DNA from: Lachnospiraceae bacterium
GTDB taxonomy: Bacteria > Bacillota > Clostridia > Lachnospirales > Lachnospiraceae
NCBI GenBank assembly: GCA_022792885.1
Contig: JAAWBX010000036.1
Span: 276,597 to 340,596, forward strand
Reading direction: 5' to 3'
Length of the DNA: 64,000 nucleotides
Shown: piece after piece, positions 45,299 to 53,833 of the stretch
Numbering within the stretch: position 1 is the stretch's first letter
How the letters are laid out: every line of letters starts with the position of its first letter
The notes under the pieces: model-generated
The model's input: the letters and a program-made list of their open reading frames with translations, nothing else
Databases searched by the model: none
What the model was told of the DNA's origin: nothing
Translations under genes and position numbers: made by a program

Positions 45299-45679
45299 AT
45301 GAAATCATGTGAACACGATCATCGGCAGGACCCGACCCGGGCAGACGCCGCAAACAGCAAAAACACCGCCCCTCTCTTCGAGGACGGCGAACGCAAATTC
45401 ATCACGCTGGAACTGGAAGACGGGACCGAAAAAGAATTTATGGTGATCGAGATCTTCGAAGCGATCAACCACAAACAATATATCGTCCTGATGCCGGAGG
45501 AGGAGGTCGGCTCCGAGGAAGCCGAAACCTACCTCTACCGTTTCCGTACCGACGTAAACGGAGATCCGATCCTGGAAGTCATTGAGGACCGGGACGAACT
45601 GGACATCGCCTGCGACGCGTTTGACGAGATCTTAGACGAGATAGAATATAATGAAATGCTGACGGAAGAGGATAAATAA
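45299..45679 (+). CDS. DUF1292 domain protein (YrzB-like)
   Basis: 126 residues, very acidic. The core ITLELEDGTEKEFMVIEIFEAINHKQYIVLMPEEE and ETYLYRFR is the DUF1292 fold common in Firmicutes near alaS-yrrK-type loci; function unknown. The first ~30 residues contain Cys/His/Asp (CEHDHRQDPTRAD) and look like a flexible extension. It is 14 nt after ychF, hence in one operon with it. Confidence 0.85.
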   Translation: MKSCEHDHRQDPTRADAANSKNTAPLFEDGERKFITLELEDGTEKEFMVIEIFEAINHKQYIVLMPEEEVGSEEAETYLYRFRTDVNGDPILEVIEDRDELDIACDAFDEILDEIEYNEMLTEEDK

Positions 45680-45690
45680 GAATCCGCACG

Positions 45691-45754
45691 GTCGGGACGA
45701 CTTCAACCGTCCCGGAGGCACTTTTACTTCTATATTATATATAGAAGATTTTTC
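45691..45754 (+). terminator. Tandem hairpins ending the ychF operon
   Basis: CGGGACG (45693-45699) pairs with CGTCCCG (45708-45714). A second, AT-rich perfect stem CTTCTATAT/ATATAGAAG (45727-45747) is followed by ATTTTT, which is the better terminator. Confidence 0.65.
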
Positions 45755-45771
45755 CCTCTAAGCCGCCGCTC

Positions 45772-45801
45772 TTGACAGTTTACCGTCGCCTCTGTTACAA
45801 T
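45772..45801 (+). promoter_or_regulatory. Promoter of the transglutaminase gene
   Basis: TTGACA (45772-45777), 18-nt spacer, TACAAT (45796-45801). The spacer contains TACCGTCGC (45781-45789), the core of a motif seen elsewhere in the window. Confidence 0.7.
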
Positions 45802-45907
45802 ATTTTTGTGTTTAAAAAAGAAACACCCTCGCTTGACGGAGCACTACGCCCCTTGTCAAACGACAGCAGCATAACTTTCCGAAAAACAACCAGAAAGGAC
45901 GACAACC

Positions 45908-46891
45908 ATGAAAGTGAAACACAAATCAGCGCTCTCTTTTCTTCTCGCCCTTGTCATGATTTTATCGCTGTTTGCAGGTCCCGCTTTTCCTGCAAAGGCG
46001 GCAGGAACCGACGACGCATGGCAGCAGATCACGCAGGGCATGCTTAACTGGCAAGAAGAAATTGATATTACGGCCTGTGCCGTAACAAAGGATGAATTTC
46101 TCTCCTCTATCTGGCCCCAAGTCGTAACCCGGAATCCCGATCTGTTTTATGTATGGGACATTACTTACTACACAGACAGCGCAACCGACATCGTGACCAC
46201 GATAAAGGTCATATATAACACGAAATATAACCGGGACAGCGTCCGTGAATACGAGGCGGCTCTTGACCGGGCCTATAACGAAGTTATCCGCACGGATATG
46301 TCTGACGTTCAGAAAGCGCTGGCGCTTCATGATTATCTGGTTCAGCATATGGAGTATGATCAGGCAGGCGTAACCGCCGGAACCGAAAAACGCAATGCCT
46401 ACGAAGCTCTGGTCAACGGCATAGGCGTCTGCGAAGGCTACACGCTTGCTTACGCCGCCCTGCTGGAAAAAGCCGGTATCGAATCCGACTACTGTGAAAG
46501 CCGGGCGATGAATCACATATGGAATTATGTGAAATTAAACAACAACTGGTATCATGTCGACGTCACCCAGGACGACGTTTCCAAAGATCGGAAAGGAATC
46601 GTAAGTCACCGGTATTTCCTGAACAGTACAACACAGCTTCTGGCCGACGGAAATCACCATTCTCTGGACACCACGACCGCATGTACGGATACTTCCTATG
46701 ATACGATGTACTGGCAGGAAGAAGATATTTCCGCCGTCTTCCCTGTTGCCAACAAAGAATATTTTATCCGCGCCCGGAAAAACGATCAGAATTTGTACCT
46801 CGGCGGAATTGACCTGGTCGAAAGAACCGGCTCGTCCGAAAAGATTATCACTCACTATGATACCCAATGGATTCTCGGCAGCACCATGTAG
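45908..46891 (+). CDS. Secreted transglutaminase-like protein, N-terminal part (truncated by in-frame TAG)
   Basis: 327 residues before the amber stop at 46889. Signal peptide MKVKHKSALSFLLALVMILS to PAKAAG (cut near residue 32). Transglutaminase-like core: HDYLVQHMEYD, NGIGVCEGYTLAYAALLEKAGI (Cys about 175), MNHIWNYVKL (His about 203), WYHVDVTQDD (Asp about 218), so the protease-like triad is complete. From ~290 a beta-rich region begins and is cut in mid-domain. The frame continues without change at 46904. Extracellular members process or cross-link wall proteins or act as peptidases. An AAAGGA site precedes the ATG. Confidence 0.85.
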   Translation: MKVKHKSALSFLLALVMILSLFAGPAFPAKAAGTDDAWQQITQGMLNWQEEIDITACAVTKDEFLSSIWPQVVTRNPDLFYVWDITYYTDSATDIVTTIKVIYNTKYNRDSVREYEAALDRAYNEVIRTDMSDVQKALALHDYLVQHMEYDQAGVTAGTEKRNAYEALVNGIGVCEGYTLAYAALLEKAGIESDYCESRAMNHIWNYVKLNNNWYHVDVTQDDVSKDRKGIVSHRYFLNSTTQLLADGNHHSLDTTTACTDTSYDTMYWQEEDISAVFPVANKEYFIRARKNDQNLYLGGIDLVERTGSSEKIITHYDTQWILGSTM

Positions 46892-46903
46892 ATAAATACC
46901 CCC

Positions 46904-48178
46904 ATGATTTCCCTCTCCTATTACGGAGGCGTCCTGTATTTCCACGACGCCGGAAATCTGTACGCATTCAATCCCGAGACCGACGCAGAACCTTCCGTTA
47001 TTTATACATACGACGGCAATGACGGCGTAATCGGCTCCTCTTTTGTATGCAACGATAAAGCCGTCCTGACAATCGATCAACCCGTAAATCAGGTAAAACA
47101 GATTACCGTGCCTCTTGGCGGAGACACCGGCAAAGCGGAACAAAAACTTGCTTTTGCGGATGCTTCCCTTGTGCGTTATCCGGGAGACGTTCCTTTCACC
47201 AACCCGTTGGAACGCACGGCGGACGGAGGGGCCGTAACTTACAGCAGCAGCAATCCCGCCGTCGCCTCCATTGACGAAAACGGAAAAGTCACAATTAACG
47301 GCGCAGGCCAGGCGGTCATTACCGCCTCCGCTGCGGAAACCGCCGATTATCTTCCTGCCTCCACCTCCTATACGATTACGGTAAAAGAGAATCCGGCCGC
47401 GGTATCCCCGGACGCAGATCTCAACGGAAAAGTTCTTGTATCCAAAGAAGTCAGCGCGGAACAGCAATCCGCTCTGGAAGAAGCCGCAAACGGCAGTTTC
47501 CACGCACAGCTGGAGGGCAAAAGCCTGATTTATCTGGACGTTCAGCTGATCGAAGCCGCCACAGGCCAGCCGGTTTACGATGAAGAAGTTACCTTTACCA
47601 TTTCCTATCCCGAGGAAATCACTCCTGAAAATTACGGCAGCTACGACTTCACCGTACTTCATCTGAATCAGGACGGTTCCGTAAAGGCAATCGTACCGCT
47701 TGCTACAGAAAACGGGCTGAGCGTTACTTCGGCATCCGGCCCCTTCATAATTGGTTACGGTCTGAAGCCGTCGGAACCCGAGCACACCCATGTCTATGGA
47801 ACTGCATGGAACTTCGACGCGAACAATCACTGGTACGAATGTGTCTGCGGAGAGAGAACCGGCGTTGCCGCCCATACGTTCCGATGGATTATCGATAAAG
47901 AAGCTACCTCCGCCGAGGCAGGCTCAAAGCATGAAGAATGTACCGTCTGCGGCTACCGAAACGCCGCCGTGACAATCCCGGCAACCGGCTCCCCTGAACA
48001 GGAAACCGGGTCCGGATCCGGACAACCTGATTCCGGACAACCCGATTCCGGTACGTCAACCGCGCCTGCGACCGCTGACAACAGCCGGCCGGTTTTCTGG
48101 CTCCTTCTCTTTGCACTGGCAGGAACCGTTTCGGCCGGAATCACTCTCTACCGCAGGAAACGTGCTTTCTGGCGCTAA
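46904..48178 (+). pseudogene. C-terminal part of the same transglutaminase surface protein, after the amber codon
   Basis: 424 residues in the same frame as the preceding ORF, only four codons after its stop. It has no ribosome site before ATG 46904 (the bases are TAAATACCCCC) and begins inside the beta-propeller-like region (SYYGGVLYFHDAGNLYAFNPET). It then has a Big_2-like Ig domain (AVTYSSSNPAVASIDENGKV), a further beta domain, a Cys-pair repeat (CVCGERTGVAAHTF and CTVCGYRNAAVTI) and a Gly/Ser/Pro linker. The end, ATADNS, a membrane helix and RRKR, resembles a sortase signal in which the usual TG is TA. Without read-through it is not made. Confidence 0.7.
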
Positions 48179-48195
48179 ACATTTTTGAACGGACA

Positions 48196-48249
48196 AGAGG
48201 CGTTGCCCACATCGATGAGTAATCATCCGTGGAGCAACGCCTCCTTTTC
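48196..48249 (+). terminator. Intrinsic terminator after the transglutaminase gene
   Basis: AGGCGTTGC (48198-48206) pairs with GCAACGCCT (48234-48242), followed by CCTTTTC. Confidence 0.75.
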
Positions 48250-48264
48250 GTTATATATCCGTTC

Positions 48265-49401
48265 TTACGTCGCTTGACATTCTTCCAACAATTCCTCGCA
48301 CACCTTCACCAGGTTTTCACGAATCGCTATATGCTGAGGACACACCGCTTCGCACTTCCCGCACTTAATACACATATCCGCCCGCTTCAATCCATGGCTT
48401 CCCACCAGCCAGTTCTCCTGGGTAAGCGCCCTCTTCTTATCCCGGTACAGCGTAAAATAATTCATGGAAGTAAAAGAACCGGAAATCCCGATCTGCATCG
48501 GGCAGACTTTAGCGCAATAATTGCAGGTGGTACAGGGAATCAAAGGAATTTTGTCCATTTCTTCCTGCGCCTTTTTCAGCGTGGATCTCTGCACGTCCGT
48601 CAAACCGGTAAAATCTTTCATATAAGAAAGGTTGTCTTTCATCTGTTCCACGGAACTCATCCCCGACAGAACCGTAATAACCCCTTCCAAATCCGCCGCA
48701 AAACGGATCGCCCAGGAGGCAACCGAAGATTCCGGCTCCGCCTGCTTCATAACTTCCGCTACCGTCTCAGGCGGAGTTGCCAGCATACCACCCTTGACCG
48801 GCTCCATAATGACGACGGGCTTTTTGTGTTTTCTCGCCACCTCATAGCAGCGTCTGGACTGAATGGCGGGATTCTCCCAATCCGCATAGTTGATCTGAAG
48901 CTGAACAAATTCCATCTCCGGATGCGCCGTCAGGATCTCCTCAAGTTCCTCCGGCGTAGAATGAAAAGAAAACCCTACATGCCGAATCCGGCCGGCCGCT
49001 TTCTTCTCCAACACCCAGTTCCACATATCGTAATCATCGAAATACCGGGTCCTGGCTTCCCCCAGATTATGAAGCAGATAAAAGTCAAAATAACCGGCCC
49101 CCGTCCTGGCCAGAGACGTATCAAACTGCGCCCTGGCTTCTTCCTTTGTCTTACAGTCGATCCAGGCCGCGTTTTTGGTCGCAAGCTGATAACGTTCCCT
49201 CGGATACCGCTCCACCAAAGCCCGGCGAACCGCGTCCTCCGAACCCTCATAAGCCCAGGCCGTATCAAAATAGGTAAAACCGGCTTCCAGGAACAAATCT
49301 ACCATTTTGATCGTCTGTTCCAGATCAATACCGTCCTCTTTCCGAGGCAAACGCATCATACCAAACCCCAGTTTTCGAATATCTTCTCCCAAATAACTCA
49401 T
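48265..49401 (-). CDS. Aldo/keto reductase with C-terminal 4Fe-4S ferredoxin domain
   Basis: 378 residues. TIM-barrel AKR part (1-~270) with FTYFDTAWAYEGS (Asp and Tyr), YQLATKN (Lys) and the DFYLLHNL segment (His). The C-terminal ~110 residues carry CTTCNYCAKVCPMQI and CIKCGKCEAVCPQHI, two 4Fe-4S clusters. This fusion is common in anaerobes, where electrons may come from ferredoxin as well as NAD(P)H; the carbonyl substrate is unknown. It stands alone between a terminator and the M24/TRAP operon. Confidence 0.92.
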   Translation of the reverse strand: MSYLGEDIRKLGFGMMRLPRKEDGIDLEQTIKMVDLFLEAGFTYFDTAWAYEGSEDAVRRALVERYPRERYQLATKNAAWIDCKTKEEARAQFDTSLARTGAGYFDFYLLHNLGEARTRYFDDYDMWNWVLEKKAAGRIRHVGFSFHSTPEELEEILTAHPEMEFVQLQINYADWENPAIQSRRCYEVARKHKKPVVIMEPVKGGMLATPPETVAEVMKQAEPESSVASWAIRFAADLEGVITVLSGMSSVEQMKDNLSYMKDFTGLTDVQRSTLKKAQEEMDKIPLIPCTTCNYCAKVCPMQIGISGSFTSMNYFTLYRDKKRALTQENWLVGSHGLKRADMCIKCGKCEAVCPQHIAIRENLVKVCEELLEECQAT

Positions 49402-49490
49402 TATACCACACCCTCCTCACGTTTCAATCGTGTTTCCGTTTATTATAACCGTCTTTTTCCCGCCTGGCAAGCCTTTCTAAAGCCGGCAAA

Positions 49491-50648
49491 TCAAACCCGG
49501 TAAACCCGATCTTCCAGAGACGAGAGCTTTTCCGCGCTTTTCTCCGTAATCCCGTACAAATCGCAAAAAGATACCGACGTGCCGTCCGGCAGTTCCACGG
49601 ACGGATGAAGATTCAGACGCATGCCGGAAGCCAGAAGCGTCTCATCCCCCCGAATGATCCGGGGGTATTCCCACACGTCCAGCCCCTGCCCGTGTCCCAT
49701 GGAAAGAGGAGCCGCCCTTTTGGCATACCGGGCGCCGAACACGGTTTTTCGAAGGGACGTCTCTACCGCTTCCGCCACCTGCCCGACCGTATTCCCCGGC
49801 CGCATCACGGCAAAAGCCTCCTCCTGAGCCTGTGCAAGGGCTTCATAGGCCGCCGTAAAAGCCGGCGCTTCCCGGCCAATCGACAGATGTCTTGATAGCT
49901 CACTGTAATGTCCGCCCGCGGCCGAATGCTCCATCACAACCCCGTGCATATCTCCGACCTGCCAGATTCGCCCCTTCTCCCGTACGAGAGGCAGAGGACG
50001 GCACAAAGTTCCCTTCCCGGTATCCGCCAGCCAATACTGATCTTCACAGCCTGCTTCCCAGCCGTAAGCCGCAGCCCGCTGAATCGCTTCATATTCCGTC
50101 TTTCCCGCGGCAACCTGCGTCAGATAATACCGAAACACCTCCTCGTTCAGACGAATCGCTTCCCGGGACAGCGCCATCTCATAAGGACTCTTCCTCATCC
50201 GAATCTGCCAAAGTTCTCTCGTCATATCTCTCTGCAAAAGCCCCTCCGCCGCTTCCGTAAAAGAGCGATAAAACGCGGCGGACAACCCCGATAAGCCGGC
50301 CAGGCCAACATGAGAAATCCGCCTCTCTTTCAGATATTCCGCTACGCATTTTCCCGGACGGACGGTATATTCTTCTCCGGGAATCGGTCGAACTTCATCG
50401 ACAGCCCCCAATTCCTCCATATAAGAAACACCGGAGGCATCATGCGCAAAAAACACAACCGGTCCGTCCGTATGAATAACCAAAAACTCCTCAAAAACAG
50501 AAATATAATAATCCGTCAGGTAACGAAGCATTCCCCGATGATCGTATTGGGCGGAAGACCCGGTTACCAAAGCCTCCACGCCAGCTTCCTCCATCGCCCT
50601 TCTCACTTTCGCCAGACGGAAAGCCAGCTCTTCTCCCGGTGTTTTCAT
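49491..50648 (-). CDS. M24-fold protein (creatinase/prolidase-like) with altered metal ligands, in the TRAP operon
   Basis: 385 residues with the creatinase N-terminal domain (1-~140) and the pita-bread catalytic domain. Canonical M24 peptidases use Asp, Asp, His, Glu, Glu. By motif alignment these positions here are Glu240 (VVMEHSAAGG), Glu250 (YSELSRH), His319 (GHGQGLDVWEYP), His348 (LNLHPSV) and Cys362 (SFCDLYGIT). Only the His is kept, so a two-metal peptidase is unlikely; the metal-free creatinase subgroup is a better comparison. It is 9 nt after dctM, last in the TRAP operon, so it probably acts on the imported compound. Substrate unknown. Confidence 0.85.
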   Translation of the reverse strand: MKTPGEELAFRLAKVRRAMEEAGVEALVTGSSAQYDHRGMLRYLTDYYISVFEEFLVIHTDGPVVFFAHDASGVSYMEELGAVDEVRPIPGEEYTVRPGKCVAEYLKERRISHVGLAGLSGLSAAFYRSFTEAAEGLLQRDMTRELWQIRMRKSPYEMALSREAIRLNEEVFRYYLTQVAAGKTEYEAIQRAAAYGWEAGCEDQYWLADTGKGTLCRPLPLVREKGRIWQVGDMHGVVMEHSAAGGHYSELSRHLSIGREAPAFTAAYEALAQAQEEAFAVMRPGNTVGQVAEAVETSLRKTVFGARYAKRAAPLSMGHGQGLDVWEYPRIIRGDETLLASGMRLNLHPSVELPDGTSVSFCDLYGITEKSAEKLSSLEDRVYRV

Positions 50649-50657
50649 AGATACCTC

Positions 50658-51944
50658 CTAACCAATATTCATCCCCATCAAAGAAGGCAAAAATGTAATA
50701 ATCTGAGGGAAATAGGTCATAATCAGCAGACAAACCACACCGGCAATAATAAAAGGACCGATCTTCGAGCACAGATCTTTCATAGATATCTTCGCCACAT
50801 TACAGGCCACAAACAGATTCGATCCCACCGGCGGCGTGATCTGACCGATCGCGAAATTGGCCGTAGCCAAAACCCCGAACGCATAGAGATTCAAGCCAAT
50901 ATCCTTGACCACCGGCAAAAGTATCGGCATCAGCAGATAAAAACCGGAAGCTGAATCCACGAAACACCCGGCAATCAGGAAGATAATCGTAATGACCAGC
51001 AAAATCACGTTTCGGTTCCCGGAAATCGACAAAAGCACCTCCGACATCTGCCCGGCCAGACCGGACGTTGTTAATATCCAGGTAAAAGCCCCCGCTGCTC
51101 CCATGATAAACATAATCACGGCCGAAGAAGCGCACGCTTCCACAAAAATCTTACCGATCTCAGACCATTTAATTTCTTTATAGATAAAAAGCCCGACAAA
51201 CAACCCGTAAACCACCGCTACGCCGGAAGCTTCCGTCGGCGTAAAAAATCCGCCGTAGATCCCCCCCAGGATAATAACCGGACTCAAAAGCCCCCAAAAA
51301 GCGTCCTTAAACGCCTCCCACCGCTCTTTCCCGCCGGCCTTCGATTCGCTCACGACATTAGGATCTTTTTTCAGGCAGAAAAGCGATGCGATTCCATAAG
51401 CTACGCCAAAAAGAATCCCCGGCACGATACCGGCAATAAACATGGTTCCCACCGACACCTCCGCCAACATGGCGTAAATGACAAAAGGAATACTTGGAGG
51501 AATGATCATGCCGATACCTCCCGCCGACGCGATCACGGCCGTCGCAAAATTTTTGTTATATCCGTGTTTCACCATAGCCGGAATCAAGATCCCGGCCAAA
51601 GCGGCCACCGTCGCCGGCCCGGAGCCTGAAATCGCCGCAAAAAAACAGGCCGTCACGATCGAAACGATGGCCAGACCGCCTTTTCGATGCCCGCAGCAGG
51701 CATCCGCAAAACGAATCAACCGCTTGGAGATCCCGGCATAATCCATGATAATCCCGGCCAGAATAAAAAACGGGATCGCCAGCATCGTATATTTGGCAAT
51801 GGCCGAATAAAAAACCGTCGCCACCGATTTTAAGCCGAAACCGCCGGACAGCATTCCGAATACCGCCGACAATCCCATGGAAACCGCTACCGGTACATTA
51901 CATAAAAGGAGAAGAAAAAAACTCCCGATCAATACCAAAGCCAT
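50658..51944 (-). CDS. dctM: TRAP transporter large permease (DctM family)
   Basis: 428 residues from ATG 51944 (GGAGG 9 nt upstream, inside the end of dctQ). About 12 membrane segments; GGFGLKSVATVFYSAIAKYTMLAIPFFILAG, SGSGPATVAALAG and PPSIPFVIYAMLAEVSVG are typical of DctM, as is QITPPVGSNLFVACNVAKI near the end. It forms the Na+-driven transport subunit together with DctQ. An ORF start at 52007 exists but lies within dctQ. Confidence 0.93.
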   Translation of the reverse strand: MALVLIGSFFLLLLCNVPVAVSMGLSAVFGMLSGGFGLKSVATVFYSAIAKYTMLAIPFFILAGIIMDYAGISKRLIRFADACCGHRKGGLAIVSIVTACFFAAISGSGPATVAALAGILIPAMVKHGYNKNFATAVIASAGGIGMIIPPSIPFVIYAMLAEVSVGTMFIAGIVPGILFGVAYGIASLFCLKKDPNVVSESKAGGKERWEAFKDAFWGLLSPVIILGGIYGGFFTPTEASGVAVVYGLFVGLFIYKEIKWSEIGKIFVEACASSAVIMFIMGAAGAFTWILTTSGLAGQMSEVLLSISGNRNVILLVITIIFLIAGCFVDSASGFYLLMPILLPVVKDIGLNLYAFGVLATANFAIGQITPPVGSNLFVACNVAKISMKDLCSKIGPFIIAGVVCLLIMTYFPQIITFLPSLMGMNIG

Positions 51945-51945
51945 A

Positions 51946-52440
51946 TTACGCTTCCTCCGTTCCTTTCCGTATATCCTGAATCTCACGAAAACCGGAAACC
52001 AAAACACTCAGGATAACGACCACTCCCCCCAGAGGAAGGGCCAGACTCTGCACCGCCATGGGCATCCGGAGACTGGGCAGAATCTGCGCGTATTTGACGT
52101 GATTCTGCACCAGCTCCAGTCCCGTATAAGCAATGATCCCGACAAAAACCGCCGAACAGAACATGGAAAACAACACAAACAAAATTCTGGCGGCCGCCGG
52201 TAAATGTTCGGTGACCAGATTCAGCCCCGTGTGGGAATGTCTGCGAAACGCATAGGAAATCCCAAACATGCTGATCCAAAGAAAGATCAAAACAACCAAC
52301 TCCTCCGTATAGGAAAACGGAGTTTTTGGCATCAGTTTGCGGCTGACGACATTCATAAAATTAAACAAAACCATAATTCCCATTCCGACCGACATGACAA
52401 AAAATTCAATTCGGTTTAAGACTGTATCCAGTTTTTTCAT
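51946..52440 (-). CDS. dctQ: TRAP transporter small permease (DctQ family)
   Basis: 164 residues with four membrane helices. FMNVVSRKLMPKTPFSYTEELVVLIFLWISMFGISYAFR is the DctQ signature region with the conserved Trp and Arg/His. It pairs with DctM. Its stop nearly touches the dctM start, and it begins 24 nt after dctP. Confidence 0.92.
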   Translation of the reverse strand: MKKLDTVLNRIEFFVMSVGMGIMVLFNFMNVVSRKLMPKTPFSYTEELVVLIFLWISMFGISYAFRRHSHTGLNLVTEHLPAAARILFVLFSMFCSAVFVGIIAYTGLELVQNHVKYAQILPSLRMPMAVQSLALPLGGVVVILSVLVSGFREIQDIRKGTEEA

Positions 52441-52464
52441 TTTTCTCCCTCAGCCAAACGTTTC

Positions 52465-53505
52465 TCATTGAAAGGTATAACCAAAAGCTTTGAACAGGTC
52501 TTCGCCCATGGCTTCCCGATACTCTTCATATACCGGCGCTACCGCCTCCTGAAATTCTGCAATCTGTTCTTCCGTCAGCTCTTTCGTGATCTCCAGATCC
52601 GAATATTCCTCACCGATCTTCTCCATCAAATCGTCCACCTTGTCCCGGGTCACCTGTTTCTGATAATCCATCGCTTCTTCCGCCGCCTTCGTAAAGGCTT
52701 CCTTCTCCTCCTCGCTTAAACTGTCCCACAGTTTTTGGCTGACCGACAGAAACAGCGGATCATAAGAATAGTTCCAAAACGTCAGATAATCCACAACCTC
52801 CAGCGTATTCTGGGAATATAACAGATCCAGCGTATTTTCACAGCCGTCGATGGTTCCCTGCTGTAAACTGCTGTAAACTTCGCTCTGATTCATGCTGATC
52901 GGATCCGCCCCGATATTTTTTAAAAGAGAAATATGAACCGCGCTGCCCGGCACGCGAAGCTTCATCCCCTGCATATCCTCCGGGGAAGCGATCGCCTGCT
53001 TGGTATTCACCACCTGACGATATCCGTTCTCTCCCAAAGCCAGACACACAACGCCGCTCTCGCTGACCGCCGCCTTCAAAGCTTCGCCGCCCTCCCCGGC
53101 CATATACGTATCGACATCCTCATAAGTGGGCAAAAGCCAGGGAAAACTGGCTACAATACTCTTCTCGCTGACCGAAGACCACACCAGTGCGTCCTGCAAA
53201 TGAATATCGGTAGAACCGTTCTGTACCAGCTCGATCCCGCCGGCCTGATTACCGCCCGAAAGCTGATCGCTGGGATATACGGTTACTTTATATTTTCCGT
53301 CTGTATATTCCGACAGCAGCTCTCCGAATTTCAAAGCGCCCTCCTGCCAGGTACTGTTATCCGAACCCGCGCTGGAAAACTTTAATTCTATGACATCACC
53401 TTTCTCTTCCCCGCTTTCCGCGCTCTCATTCCCCTTAGAACACCCCCAGAGAGTAAACAGCATTGCCGCACTAAGAACAACCGCGCCGATCTTTTTCCAT
53501 TTCAT
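52465..53505 (-). CDS. dctP: TRAP transporter substrate-binding lipoprotein (DctP family)
   Basis: 346 residues. Lipoprotein signal peptide with lipobox LWGCSKG (Cys about residue 22). The DctP fold follows: EGALKFGELLSEYTDGKYKVTVYPSDQLSGG, LRVPGSAVHISLLKNIGADPISMNQSEVYSSLQQGTIDGCEN. The Arg of KLRVPG normally binds a substrate carboxylate, so an organic acid is likely. It is the first gene of dctP-dctQ-dctM-M24. Confidence 0.93.
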   Translation of the reverse strand: MKWKKIGAVVLSAAMLFTLWGCSKGNESAESGEEKGDVIELKFSSAGSDNSTWQEGALKFGELLSEYTDGKYKVTVYPSDQLSGGNQAGGIELVQNGSTDIHLQDALVWSSVSEKSIVASFPWLLPTYEDVDTYMAGEGGEALKAAVSESGVVCLALGENGYRQVVNTKQAIASPEDMQGMKLRVPGSAVHISLLKNIGADPISMNQSEVYSSLQQGTIDGCENTLDLLYSQNTLEVVDYLTFWNYSYDPLFLSVSQKLWDSLSEEEKEAFTKAAEEAMDYQKQVTRDKVDDLMEKIGEEYSDLEITKELTEEQIAEFQEAVAPVYEEYREAMGEDLFKAFGYTFQ

Positions 53506-53537
53506 AATTTTTTCCTCCTAACATCTTCGTTGCACCT

Positions 53538-53566
53538 ATTTTGACATATGCGGAAAGAAATGTCAA
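53538..53566 (-). promoter_or_regulatory. TRAP operon promoter
   Basis: Minus strand TTGACA (53561-53566), 17-nt spacer, CAAAAT (53538-53543). The AT-rich stretch from 53567 to 53724 shows no other feature. Confidence 0.7.
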
Positions 53567-53724
53567 TAACGTCTTGCATATTTATTCATTTATTTGTGAT
53601 TTTTATTCATTTTTCTCCCTTTTTTCCCGTCATTCGCCTTTCTATGTTTTTCGCTATTTTCTTCGTTAAATCAAAGCAAAAATATATTCTTTCGATATCT
53701 TTTATGAAAAAATTAGAAATCACC

Positions 53725-53753
53725 TTGACGCTTTTCCGTTTTGAATGTAAAAT
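53725..53753 (+). promoter_or_regulatory. Promoter of the KamA-family gene
   Basis: TTGACG (53725-53730), 17-nt spacer, TAAAAT (53748-53753). Confidence 0.8.
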
Positions 53754-53764
53754 ATTTATTATGG

Positions 53765-53796
53765 TACCGTCGCTTAACAGACAACAAGCGGCGGTA
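53765..53796 (+). promoter_or_regulatory. 5'-UTR inverted repeat, TACCGTCGCTT / AAGCGGCGGTA
   Basis: An 11-bp stem with one G-T pair around a 10-nt loop begins about 12 nt after the -10 box and ends 37 nt before the start codon. It uses the same TACCGTCGCTT sequence as the ends of the palindromic element at 62674-62872. It could be an operator or an RNA hairpin. Confidence 0.5.
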
Positions 53797-53833
53797 AACA
53801 CGATTTATTACCGAAAAGAAAGAAGGAATGCGA

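Noticed and set aside
46535..47875. Minus-strand ORF of 446 codons opposite the transglutaminase gene
   Set aside because: Antisense shadow of a secreted protein gene; composition is unlike a real protein and no start signal is seen.
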